A stretch of DNA of 64,000 nucleotides, from assembly GCF_002775205.1 (NCBI RefSeq), contig NC_036453.1, forward strand, positions 15,189,594 through 15,253,593. Direction: 5' to 3'. The stretch comes from Xiphophorus maculatus (lineage: Eukaryota > Chordata > Actinopteri > Cyprinodontiformes > Poeciliidae). This document shows positions 53,179 through 64,000 of the stretch, piece by piece. How positions within the stretch are numbered: position 1 is the stretch's first letter; each line of letters opens with the position of its first letter. The position numbers were made by a program, and so were the translations under genes. A model generated the notes under the pieces. The model ran no database searches. It was not told the origin of the DNA and saw only the letters and a list, made by a program, of their open reading frames with translations.

Positions 53179-53247
<69 letters not shown>
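53179..53247. repeat. (CA)34 microsatellite in the adamts2 promoter/leader
   Basis: Sixty-nine bases of uninterrupted CA followed by ggcggcggcgg, ending 99 bases before the adamts2 ATG. Such alternating purine-pyrimidine tracts are prone to Z-DNA. Confidence 0.95.
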
Positions 53248-53249
<2 letters not shown>

Positions 53250-53345
53250 CGGCGGCGGAGGGAGGAGATAATGACAGAGTGAAGGAGCCGGAGCTCCGGC
53301 GCTCAGTCAGTCTGGATCGGTCCGTCTCCCGTCTGTCCCTCCAGC

Positions 53346-56300
53346 ATGGACCGGCCCGGTTCTGGACTGCTGGTCCTCGTCTTCCTGCTGCACATCAGCT
53401 GCTGCCTCTCAGGTGAGTTAAGGTTCCTCTCTTCTTCTTCTTCTTCTTCTGTGGTGGACAAGTCCTCCAGCCATGACCTCTGACCCCTGCATGCTCCCTC
53501 CATAAGGCTCAGAGTTTATGTTTCAGGCGCTCAGAGAATGTGAAGCAGCTCAGGTTTCATCACATCCTCCTGCGTGTGTGTGTGAGAGAGAGAGAGAAAG
53601 AGAGTGTGTATGTGTAAATCATATCAGCTACTGTGAACACATGCATCCATCCGTCTGGGGTTCCAGGGAGGGAAAACGTCTACTGAGCGCACTTAGAGCA
53701 GGGACCTGCAGGAGTCAGAGGGATCCTGGTGTTCCTCCAGAACCAGAACCAGAACCATTTCTCCAAAATAAACAAGGTCCAACCCTCAGAAAAACACCAG
53801 AATGAAGCAGAACGGATCCAAACCAGAACATCAAAACAACCTGGAGACAGAAACCAGGAAGAGAAACAACTGGACCCATCTGTACCCGACTGGACAAAGA
53901 CAAACAGGAGAAGAAAGATTTAAATTCACAGTAAACTCAAAAGGAGCCAAATTAAAGATTAAAATTGTCTCGGAGGAAAGAGAAGAACCTGCATTTTGTC
54001 TCCAAACAGACGGGTTGGTTCTGGATGGAGTTTAATCAGAACCATCTGACTTCTAGGAACCGGAATCAGAACCAGGATGTTGTTGCACCTGAAGCAGTTG
54101 CCTGCGCTCGCTCTGCTCTGATTGGTGGAGCTGGGTCAGATGACTTCTGGTCTGGTTTCAAAACTGGACAGAAAGTCTAGGAAATATGCCTCAGAGTGAA
54201 GCATCTTCCTTCAGTTAAAGTCTTGGAGCCATCAGTGGACACCGGTCGGACCAGGCGGTACCAACCGACAGGAAGAACCCAAGAAGCAGAATCAGCAACT
54301 TCCAAGCTAAAGCTCTAGAGGGGTTCTCCTGAAACCAGAACATCAGAACCAACGGTCTGGTTCTGGATGGCTCTGCTGTTGACGCTACAAGATGGACAGA
54401 GAGAGACCGGTTTGGTCCAACACAAATGGACCCAGTCCAGTCCCTGGTCCCCAGTAATGAAGACCAAAATGTCTGTTGATTGGGTCTGACCGTAGTCCTG
54501 GTAGGGGTTGGTACCGGTTGGTCCTGGTTGGTCCTACTTTAGCTCCAGTAGCCTGTCACATATGATGAACTCGCTGGCTGCAAGTGATGACTGACTTCTA
54601 GGTTTTTAATGAAGGTTCTGCTGAAGATGCAGTTGGGTCCATTTCACATTAACCGGGTCAATAATTTTTCTGATCTGCTGACATTGATCTGATGATGACC
54701 CGATCTTAAATATCTTCTCTCTGTCTCCCAGGTTCTCTCCATCAGGTTCTGTCAGAGTTCAGCATAATTCGTCCAATCAGAACCGACTCAGAGGGACGGC
54801 TCCTTTCAGCATCAGTCTCTGCCCACCATCCGTACCGAAGCAAGAGACACGCCCCCTCAAATAAGGACACGCCCAACAACTCCCAGGCACAACAGGCCCC
54901 GCCCACTTGGAGATCATCGTTCAGCCATTCATGGAGGGGGAGGAGTCCCAAGGAAGAGGCGGAGCTCTTCTACAACGTGACGGTGTTTGGTCGGCACCTC
55001 CACCTGCGGCTGCGTCCAAACTCCCGCCTCATCGCTCCCACTGCCACCTTGGAGTGGGAGGAGTCAGGATACTTGCACTCTGAGCCAATCAGAGAGGACG
55101 ACTGCTTCTACACAGGAACAGTGTCAGACCTGGATGACACGTCTGTGGCCATCAGCAACTGCGACGGACTGGTAGGTGGTTTCCAGAGCCGAACTGGTCA
55201 AAACGTTCAGGACCAGATTCCTGAAAGATGAGGCTGAAATGCTTTGGGGGAACAGCGGCCATATTGGACAGGATGTTGAGAAGAGCTGACAGGGACAAAG
55301 AGTAGAGGCAAGGATCAGGTGGTGACGGAGGACAAGAAGAGGGTTGGTTCAGCAAAGGAGACTGGTAGAGACAATCTGGAGACTCCTTGACATCTGGTCC
55401 TGGTCCTGGTTTAGGTTCTGGTAGGAGTCAGTGTTTCACATCCTTGAAGATCTGTTTCTCAGTGATCTGCTGAGGAATCTTTGGATCTGAGGAGGTAAAT
55501 GTGTTTTGAACAGGACTTTCAGCTTTCCTCCAGACTGGCTTTGATCATTTTGGTCTTCATCATGATGATATTTTATCTCTGATAAAATCTGGTAAACTGT
55601 ACCAGGTTCATCCACTGGGCCGATCCAGTCGGTTTTAGTTTAATGCTGGTTGCTGCCCAGACAGGTAAACTGATCCAGAACCGGGTTACAGCAGGCTCTT
55701 GTGTCTCCAGGCAGGAATGATCCGGACCGGAGGAGACGAGTTCTTTATCGAACCGCTGAAAGACGATGAAGAGGAGGGCGAAGGCGAGCGAAGGCACGTG
55801 GTTTATCGCTCTTCGGCCATCATCAGGAAACCATCAGCTGCTAATCAGACCTCAGATGACTTCCTGCGAGGTGAGTCAAGCACTGGTTCTGTTCTGCCAG
55901 ATCTGGTTCAGATAACAGCAACCATCAGGAGGTCAGGAGTTCAGATTGTTGCATTCTGTGCTGAGTGTTAGAATGCTAACAAACCGAGCCACAGCTCCTC
56001 CACCTCCTTCATTCCAGCTGAAAGAAGGAAAATAAAACGGTGGAAAAGGTCCAGGAAACTTGGCTTTGGGCTCAGAGACACTCTGAGACACACAGAGACA
56101 CTCAGAGACACTCGGAGATACAGAGACACTCTGCAAGCAAAGCACTGAAACAGAAAATGCTGTGAAAGACATTTCAACACATCTCAAAAATACACAGAAC
56201 CCAGAGGAAGATTTTTCCTTCCCAATGGGTTTCCTGCCACAGTGGACTGTAGTGGTTCCCAGTGGTCTGTACTGGTCAGTACTGGTGCAGCCTCATAACT

Positions 56301-59300
56301 GCTCCTCAGACGGTTTATGAGGTATAGAGAGATTTTCTCTGCCTTGTCTCCATAGCAACCGTTTATGGACATCAGGGTTTGCTGGCTTCAGTGTGTGAGG
56401 TCAGAGGTCAGCCTTTGGCTTCTTGGCTTCATCTGGTTTTTATTTCCAGTGTATGTCGTAGTTAAAGCCTGTGGCAATGAGCTGAACTCTGACTGAGAGC
56501 CACTGCTGTTCGGTTGGCCGGGTCGGGACTCGTTACAGGACTGACTGGTTCCATGTGGGAACTGGACCCACCACTGGGATTCTGATGAGGTTTTTGGAGG
56601 TCTCTGTGGTTCTGGTCCATTCTGGAAAGACCATCAGTTGTTTGGGTCCACTGAATCAGCTGAGCTGACATCCTGACCTTCAGACCGGATGAATTGTGCT
56701 TGCAGGGCCGCTGCTAGGACTGCTGAACCCGAACCCAACCCTGGGTCCAAACGGGTCAGGTCGCCGGCGCCGCGACACCATGGCTGAAATGTTTCACATT
56801 GAGGTACGTGACCTTTCTGACCTTTGCCCTCTGAACTCCAGATTTATGTCGGAACAAAATATTGGCACCTTTGATCAGTTGAGCAGATGAAATCCCAGGA
56901 GTCCATCTGCTTCTCAGCCAATCAGAGATTAGGATGAGTCACCTGAGCACCAGAAAAAACACCAGATTATTTAATCTTTCCTGGTGTCACACCTGAAGTC
57001 CAGCAGCCAGCAAAGACTTGAACTGCAGCTAGCGAAGACAGACTGGACAGTTTCATAGACCCTCCTCTGTCTGGTTCTGGAGCACCAAGAGAACCATGAG
57101 GTTCTGAAGGTCTTCACTGTGATGCATCAGAACAAACCGCCTGAGAAACGGTTGGTCAGAACCAAAACCGCTCACTGCTGCTAACCTTCAAAGGTCAAAA
57201 GTTATCTTCTCCATCTCACCTTATTTTTTTGTGACTCGACGTTTCCTCATGTTTTCTACGTTGATTAATTTTGTGTTTGACATTTACGGTGTTTTCTGGG
57301 TGAGGCATTTAGTTTCCTGCTCTCTCATTGGTGCTTACCTGCCTCTGCGTCCTCCAGGTGCTGCTGGCCGTGGATTACTCCCTGCTTCTCTTCCATGGCC
57401 GCGAAAACATCCTGAAGTATCTCCTCACCCTGATGAACATTGTAGGTGGAAGCAGTTGTTAGTTTTGCATGCAGCCCTGTAGGCGCTGCAGAGCGGCGCT
57501 ACATGAATGAACCAGAACCCAGAAGGACTGCTCTGGGTTCTGGTTCCTTCTGTCTGTTGTTCTGCTCTGTCCGGACCTGCTGAGGTTTCCTGCTCTTGGT
57601 TTCATTCAGAAGCTCCTCATGCAGATTCTGCTCGTCTCCTCCAGGTCAATGAGATCTACCAGGATTCCTCTCTGGGGGCCAACATCAACGTGGTGGTAGC
57701 AAGGATCATCATGCTGAGCGGCACCAAGGTACAGGCTGCAACGTACCACAGGAAGTCACTCTGCTCAGGCCACAGTTAACAGAAAGTCAGTCTGCTCAGG
57801 GCACATGCAAATAGGAAGCCACTCTGCTAACAGGAAGTCAGTCTGCTCAAGCCACAGTTAACAGAAAGTCAGTCTGATCAGGCAACATGCTAACAGGAAG
57901 TCACTCTGCTCTGGCCACATGCCAACAAGATGTCACTCTGCTCAGGCCACCTGGTAACAGGAAGTCATTCTGCTAACAGAAAGTCAGTCTGCTCAGATCA
58001 CATGCTAACAGGAAGTTACTCTTCTCAGATCAAATGCCAACAGGAAGTCACTCTCCTAACAAGAAGTCAGTCTGCTCAGGCCACATGCTAACAGGAAGTC
58101 AGTCTGTTCAGGCCACATGCTAACCGGAAGTCTCTCTGCTCAGGCAATATGATAACACGAAGTCAGTTTGCTGAGGCCACATGCTAACAGGATGTAACTC
58201 TACTAACAGGAAGTCACTCTGCTCAGGCAACATGCTAACAGGAAGTGACTCTTCTCAGACCACATGCCAACAAAAAGTCACTCTGCTAACAGAAAGTCAG
58301 TCTGTTCAGATCACATGCTAACAGAAAGTCAGTTTTCTGAGGCCACATGCTAACAGGAAGTCAGTCTGCTCAGGCCACATGCTAACAGGAAGTCATTCTG
58401 CTCAGGCCACATGCTAACAGGAAGTCAGTCTGCTAACAGAAAGTCAATCTACGAACAGGAAGTCACTCTGCTAACAGGAAGTCAGTCTGCTCAGGCCATA
58501 TGCTAACAGGAAGTCACTCTGCTAACAGGAAGTCATTCTGCTCATGCCACAACTAACAGGAATCAGTCTGCTCAGGCCATATGCTAACAGGAAGTCACTC
58601 TGCCAACAGGAAGTCATTCTGCTCATGCCACAACTAACAGGAATCAGTCTGCTCACGCTATAGGAAGTCAGTCCTGATAACAGGAAGTTGATCAAATGTA
58701 GCTCAGTCTTGTTCCTTTTAAAACCCGATATTAGGATCTCTATGTAACACCAGCTGGGTCACAGTTGTAGAGGTTCTGATCCGGCCCATTGCTCATTAAA
58801 CCTCTGACCTCAATGAACTATTCAGGCAGAATAGCTCCTGTTTAAAGTAGAAAACCATTAAAAGCTGGACTTGTTTGGCCCCTCAGTCCCAGGAGCTGAT
58901 TGCAGTGGGGAATCCTCAGAAGAGCCTGGAGAACGTATGCGGATGGTCGTATCTGCAGCAGGTGGAGCAGAGCCAGGAGGCGCAGCATGACCACACCATC
59001 TACCTGACCCGCCAGGAGTTCGGTCCCACTGGCATGCAGGGTACCACTACTTTACTACCTCTGGTACTGCTGCTGTACTACAGCTACCTATAGTACTACA
59101 GCTACCCATAGTACTACTACTACTAACAATAATAATAATAATCCCCTTCCTGTGCTGTGCGGTGCTGCAGGTTATGCTCCGGTCACCGGGATGTGCCAGC
59201 TGCACCGGAGCTGTGTCCTGGTTCTAGAAGACGGATTCTCCTCGGCTTTTGTTGCTGCGCATGAGACAGGCCACGTGTGAGTCACACAAGAATGGTCATA

Positions 59301-62300
59301 CTAAGGATAATACTATCTGTTTAGTGATAAATAACTAAGCTAAGGTGTGTGTGTGTGTGTGTGCAGGCTGGGCATGGAGCACGACGGGGAGATGAACAAC
59401 TGCATGGACGACGTTCCTCTGGGCAGCATCATGTCTCCCCGGGTCCAGGCCACCTTCTACCGCTATCACTGGTCCAGCTGCAGCTGGAGGGAGCTGCACC
59501 GCTACCTGAAGTGAGTAGCAGCTGCAGTGCCTGCAGCGCCAGGAGGGTTTCCACTGACAGCCGCTCCCTCTGCCCACAGCGCCTATGACTGTCTCCGTGA
59601 CGACCCCTTCAGCCATGAGTGGCCCGCCCAGCCGCAGCTACCGGGCTTCCAGTACACCATGGACCAGCAGTGCCGCTTTGACTTTGGCCCGGGATTCAGC
59701 ATGTGTACTGCCGTAAGTCAGAGTCTAACCGAATCCAAGGTTCTTACTGATCCAGAATCCAACCGGACCCAGAGTCCAACCGAAACTAAGGTTTTCACCA
59801 AACCTGAGCAGCGACCCTTTACAGCTGCCTCTGAGTCGGTTCCTGCTGAAACCTCTGAGCAGAATGATCTACTTATTCATTAATATTAACCTGAATAGAA
59901 AATGAACCTCCTACGATCTGGTGGTATCGTCCCTTTAGCCCGTCATTCCCAGACTCTGTCTGTCAGAGGCGAAGAGCTGGCAGACATGCTGGTTGAAATG
60001 TTTCCTGTCCTGATCCGATTCAGAGGAGAAAACCACCAGAACCAAAGTCATCAGTAGAAACGTCCAGCTCATCGGGCTCAGAGCTGCTGGACCCGATCTG
60101 CCAGGAATGCTTCCTGTTATCAGATCTGAACAAACACTACATCTGGACCCGACCAGCACCTGGACCCGGCTAGCAGCTGGACTGGAAATTTCAGAAAGCT
60201 CATTAAAGTCCTGCTAGTGTTTTCCTGTCAGTTGTAGGTTTTTTCTTCATGGAGCTCAGGGTTGTTTTCATTTCACATCTGGAGAGATTTCTGATTATTT
60301 TCTGATCAACAAGATCATATAAGCCACAGATCCTGATCTCTGAGTGATCTGTGTCTTCAGTACATGACCCCTGATCCCTGCAAGCAGCTGTGGTGCAGCG
60401 ACTACAACAACCCATTTTTCTGTAAGACCAAGAAAGGCCCCCCACTGGATGGGACCAAGTGCGGACCAGGCAAGGTGAGTTCACGAATTCATCGTCAGCG
60501 TTTATTTAGCGGCCAAGTTCTGTTGGCAGCAGAGAAACCATCCAGTACCTCCCGGGTACCGGTTGGTACCACTGCAGGACATATTTCTAGTCTTTATCCA
60601 CACAGCCAGATGAGTCACCAAGGCAGCTGTCTGTTTTGCAGCACTGCTTCAAAGGCTTCTGCATCAAGCTCACCCCAAACCTCCTGAAGCAACACGGAAA
60701 CTGGGGGCGCTGGAGTCCGTTCGGCAGCTGCTCCCGGACCTGTGGGGGTGGGGTCCGGTTCCGGACCAGACAGTGTGATAACCCCCCGTGAGTGACCGGC
60801 AATGATCTCACTCACCAGCTGCACCAATCAGACACACTTACCTGTCGCTGTTCTCAGTCCAGCCAATGGAGGGCGCACCTGCTACGGGAACAGCTATGAG
60901 TTCCAGCTGTGCAGCCAGGAGGACTGCCCCCCCCTCACCGACTTCAGGTCAAAACCTGGATATGTCCTTCTGCTGACCGGGTTAGAACCTGGTTCTGTCC
61001 TCAGGCTGACCGGATCAGAACATCTGAAGTGTCGTTGTGTTTCAGGGAGGATCAGTGTAAAGCCTGGAATCCATTCCTGGAGCATGAAGGAATGAAGCAT
61101 CATTGGCGCCCATATGAGCATCCTGACCGTAAATACACACACTCAGACATACAAGTTAGCATGATGCTAGTAGCAGACACTGTCATGCCAACATGATGCT
61201 AGAAACAGACACACTGCTATGCTAGCATGATACTAGTAGCAGACACTGCCATGCCAACATGATGCCAGTAAAAGACATATTGCTATGAGGCGTGCTGTGG
61301 TGGCATAGGGGATAGCGCGACCCACGTTTGGAGGCCTTGAGTCCTCGGCGCAGCTGTCGCAGGTTCGATTCCCTTACCCGGCAATATTTGCCGCATGTCT
61401 TCTCCCCTCTTCTTCCCCTTTTCCTGTCAGCCTACTTTCATATAAGGGACACTAGAGCCCACAAAAAAGACCCCCTGGAGGGGAGAAAAAAAGGACATAT
61501 TGCTATGGTACCAACATGTCAAAAGTTATGCTAATGTCATATCAGTAACAGACACTCCACTATGCTAACACATTGTCAGTAACAGACACTCCGCTATGCT
61601 AACACGTTGTCAGTAACAGACACTCCGCTATGCTAACATAATGCCAGTAAACAGGAACTAAGCTGTTCCTGGCTGCTGCTGATATAAACAGTCTCTGCTG
61701 TTGCCAGATGTGTTTTTAGGACCTCTGGGTTCATTTTTTAGTAGAATCTCCTCTCATTGTGGGGATGTTGTGTAATGCTGTGGGACGGACCAGATCTGGG
61801 TTCAACTTCAGTCTAATGTCCCTGGAATGCACTCTGTAATTCACGGGTCTCACAAATATCAAAGACAGACCTGTGTGTATGAGTGTTTGTACTTGTTTAG
61901 GCTAACTCTTCAGGACTTGTTCTGGCATTTTCATGCGTCTTTGAGGACCAATGACCGAGTAAAGGGACTGGATTAAAATGTTAATGGAGTTAATTTCAGG
62001 GTCTGTAATTAATTGCTCACATTTAAATCTAAAATCATACATTAATTAAATAAGCAACATTTCCAATTCAAGTGTTAAACCGCTGCTAAATTATTGAATA
62101 ACTAGAATATGAGCTCAACAACAAAGATATTTAGTTTTTTATTCTTTCTTTTTTATTGCAAACAATTTAAAAAATAAAATAAAAATTATGTTGTTAAAAC
62201 CAGAAATGTGCAAATACAAAGGTTCTGACTCAGAACTTCTGTATACAAACCCCCCCACAAAAAACAATTAATTCCGTTACAATTTTTAACAAGTTAAAAT

Positions 62301-62687
62301 CTATGAAATCCATTAATTTAATTAATAAATTAAAATTATGACCATACATTTAACTTATTCGGACCAAAGCGAGGTCTGAATTATCCTAATGTGGCGATAA
62401 ATACATGTGCGTGGCAAAGTACATTCTTGCATATAACACATATAGAGGAACTCTTTCACCCACAAATAGAGGTCAGTGGGGAAAGTGAGGACATTTTCAC
62501 GGTCCTCACTTTTCTTGCAGCTTCTAGCTTAGGTAGCTTTAAAGGTAAGCAGTGGATTAAGTTCTGGTTAGGGTTAGTAAGGACTAAACTAGTATTGTGT
62601 AGTGTCCAGGTTAGGCACAAATACAGTTAGTAAAATGAATGGAAGTCAATGCAAAGTCCTCAGTTTGTATAGAAGTACATGGATGTG

Positions 62688-62718
<31 letters not shown>

Positions 62719-63451
62719 TGGTGGGGGTGTGCGCTCACATGTTAAAGTCATCACACAGGAATCTGTTGTTGGAAGGAAACTCTGAGCCTCTCTTCCCTTT
62801 AACTCTTCATCATCTGAGAATAATTTAGTGTCTGCAAGATTTTTATGATCATCTTCAGATATTCCACCTTAAATCTCTCTGAGCCTGTGTGTGTGTGTGT
62901 GTGTGTGTGTGCAGAGGACAAGCGCTGCCGTCTGTACTGTCAGTCCAAGGAGACGGGTGCCGTGGTGTCCATGAACAGAATGGTGCATGATGGGACGCTG
63001 TGTTCCTACGACGATGCCTACAGCGTCTGCGTCCGAGGAGAGTGTGAGGTCTTTATTGTGCTTCAGTTTCCAGGCCTGACTCACATCTTGATCTGTTTTT
63101 TCCTGACTCTTGTTTCTAACTTACTGAGGAATAAAGAGGGAAATAAAAACTCTTGACCCAAGATGAGCCTGAATAATTAGGATTTTATTTTCTTTCAGCC
63201 AGTTGTTGTTTTCCCTGTAATTGACCAATTTGATCATTTTATTGTAGAATTAGTTCCTATTTTCTGAGGTCTTGTCGCTCAGCAGCGTTGCATTGCTCAG
63301 CATTGTTGCATGTCCTCCCCCCCGCAGCATGTGGGATGCGACGGCCAGATCGCCTCGGACCGTCGGGAGGATCAGTGCGGAGTCTGTGGGGGAGACGACT
63401 CCACCTGTAAGATCGTTAAGGGGAACTTCACCCGCAGCACCAGGAAGCTAG
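53346..63451 (+). CDS. adamts2: ADAMTS procollagen N-propeptidase, best fit ADAMTS2 (3' end outside window)
   Basis: Secreted zinc metalloproteinase that removes procollagen N-propeptides. Sixteen exons in frame: 53346-53412, 54732-55171, 55711-55870, 56706-56803, 57358-57441, 57645-57728, 58887-59040, 59171-59276, 59367-59510, 59580-59712, 60361-60474, 60642-60787, 60858-60947, 61046-61128, 62915-63048, 63328-63451; 720 residues. Seen: signal peptide (1-22, LLVLVFLLH core), prodomain, furin site RRRR (242-245), protease domain with zinc site HETGHVLGMEHD (His393, 397, 403) and Met-turn GSIMSP, disintegrin-like region ([20 protein letters not shown]), TSP1 repeat ([15 protein letters not shown]), then Cys-rich region to [21 protein letters not shown] and FTRSTRKLG. 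The exon 15 donor (gag|gtcttt) and exon 13 donor (cag|gtcaaa) are weak but the only in-frame choices. ADAMTS2 is preferred over ADAMTS3/14 by linkage. Spacer and C-terminal TSP/PLAC parts lie beyond 64000. Confidence 0.93.
57732..58665 (+). repeat. Large minisatellite of aacaggaagtca units, adamts2 intron 6
   Basis: About 930 bases built from two alternating modules: taacaggaagtcagtctgct (also cactctgct) and caggccacatgc. The order and number of modules vary, with substitutions throughout. More than twenty copies of ggaagt are visible. Confidence 0.95.
59345..59363 (+). repeat. GT microsatellite forming the adamts2 exon 9 acceptor tract
   Basis: About ten GT units run directly into cag and exon 9 (59367), the exon that carries the end of the zinc-binding site. 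No separate polypyrimidine tract. Confidence 0.9.
61143..61650 (+). repeat. Minisatellite of atgctagcatgatgctagta-type units, adamts2 intron 14
   Basis: Degenerate units of about 45 bp (gccaacatgatgctagtagc, agacactgctatgctaacac). The array is split by the SINE insertion at 61288-61493 and resumes after it with agacactccgctatgctaac. Confidence 0.85.
61288..61493 (+). mobile_element. Full tRNA-derived SINE with 14-bp target duplication
   Basis: Flanked by identical gacatattgctatg at 61274-61287 and 61494-61507. The head shows RNA polymerase III promoter boxes of a tRNA: A-box-like tggcataggggatagcg and B-box ggttcgattcc. A tRNA-unrelated body follows (tttgccgcatgtcttctccc ... ggacactagagcc ... 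ccccctggagggg) and a short A-rich tail. A truncated relative is at 15711-15792. Confidence 0.92.
62886..62911 (+). repeat. GT microsatellite forming the adamts2 exon 15 acceptor tract
   Basis: Thirteen GT units followed at once by cag and exon 15 (62915). Same arrangement as at adamts2 exon 9 and camk2a exon 15. Confidence 0.93.
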
Positions 63452-64000
63452 GTGACTCACTGATCAGGCACAACATTATGACCACCCACAGCTTCTCCAT
63501 CAGAGAAACCCCGGGGACCAGGTCAGGGGTCAGGGTCTTCAGTCTGACGGGTCTTATGTTCTCTTTGTCCAAGCTGTTCCATCCAATTGTCATGAAAATT
63601 ATAAACTAATGTTTGAAATGTCACAAAAAAACATCAAAGAAACAAACATAAAATGTGAATTTCCATGTTGGTATGGAGTAAATCAACCAGGCTGACATGG
63701 CTCAGATGTTGCTGCTACGTATGGCAGGAATAACAGGAAGTGGAGGTCGCTAACTGGACCAGGGTCCTTAGTGCCTCTGGTAAGGCTCAGACCCACCAGT
63801 GACTGGGAGCGATTGTTACATCTGAACTTACTCAGCTAATGTGTGTCACAAGTCTGTGTAGCGCTGTTAGCTACAGATAACCACTGCTAATGGCAGCTAA
63901 TAGCAGCTAGCAGGAGCTAGAAGCAGCTAACCAATAATATCTCCTGCCTCAGCTATGCTGATGATATTTAGCAGTTTCTCATCACCACCTCCTCAGATGA
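63452..64000 (+). other. adamts2: adamts2 intron 16, truncated by the window edge
   Basis: Non-coding sequence after the donor ctag|gtgact. The next exon (expected to begin with the YIKM-type continuation) is not seen before 64000. Includes gctaatagcagctagcagg repeats near 63870-63940. Confidence 0.6.

Noticed and set aside
54977-55175. Alternative-frame open readings over adamts2 exon 2
   Set aside because: Shadow of the real exon, whose frame continues through flanking GT-AG junctions.
63049-63156. Read-through frame after adamts2 exon 15
   Set aside because: Runs into a stop with hydrophobic intronic sequence. The in-frame donor at 63049 joined to the acceptor at 63327 restores the conserved VGCDG block.

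Overview
This is a vertebrate, almost certainly teleost fish, nuclear window. All its genes are split by GT-AG introns. The introns hold many CA/GT microsatellites, minisatellites and fish-type repeats (an L2/CR1-like LINE fragment, a hAT element with 8-bp target duplication, a tRNA-derived SINE). Families and exon structures match vertebrate orthologues. The species cannot be named from the sequence alone.

Layout: 1-3.6 kb, no gene seen. 3.7-6.6 kb and 8.0-8.7 kb (+): two GIMAP/AIG1-type GTPases; the first has a traceable first exon, a glycine-rich hydrophobic tail and a C-terminal CaaX box. 12.0-22.7 kb (-): apbb3 (Fe65-like adaptor with WW and two PTB domains), 12 coding exons giving 477 residues, with a non-autonomous hAT element in intron 1. 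26.0-27.65 kb (+): sra1, 6 exons, 238 residues, head to head with apbb3. 30.1-44.0 kb (+): camk2a, 18 exons, exactly 478 residues as in mammals, with Thr286 in register. 48.0-50.9 kb (+): rps14, 151 residues. 53.3 kb to the window end (+): the first 16 coding exons (about 720 residues) of an ADAMTS procollagen N-propeptidase, best fit adamts2; its 3' part lies outside.

In humans APBB3/SRA1, CAMK2A/RPS14 and ADAMTS2 all lie on distal 5q. The window therefore looks like a compacted version of that ancestral linkage with an immune GTPase pair beside it. The genes do not form one pathway.

The most interesting observations are these: (i) an in-gene alternative start inside camk2a encoding a hydrophobic membrane anchor fused to the association-domain exons, the fish counterpart of alphaKAP; (ii) GT/CA repeats pressed directly against four splice sites in three genes; (iii) perfect or near-perfect CTCF-type motifs that switch orientation between camk2a and rps14; (iv) a nine-run G-quadruplex array, a 51-bp near-palindrome and a minisatellite abutting an acceptor in camk2a introns; (v) a roughly 930-bp intronic minisatellite in adamts2 made of ETS-type motifs; (vi) the CaaX-ended GIMAP. 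I found no convincing wholly new multi-gene system.
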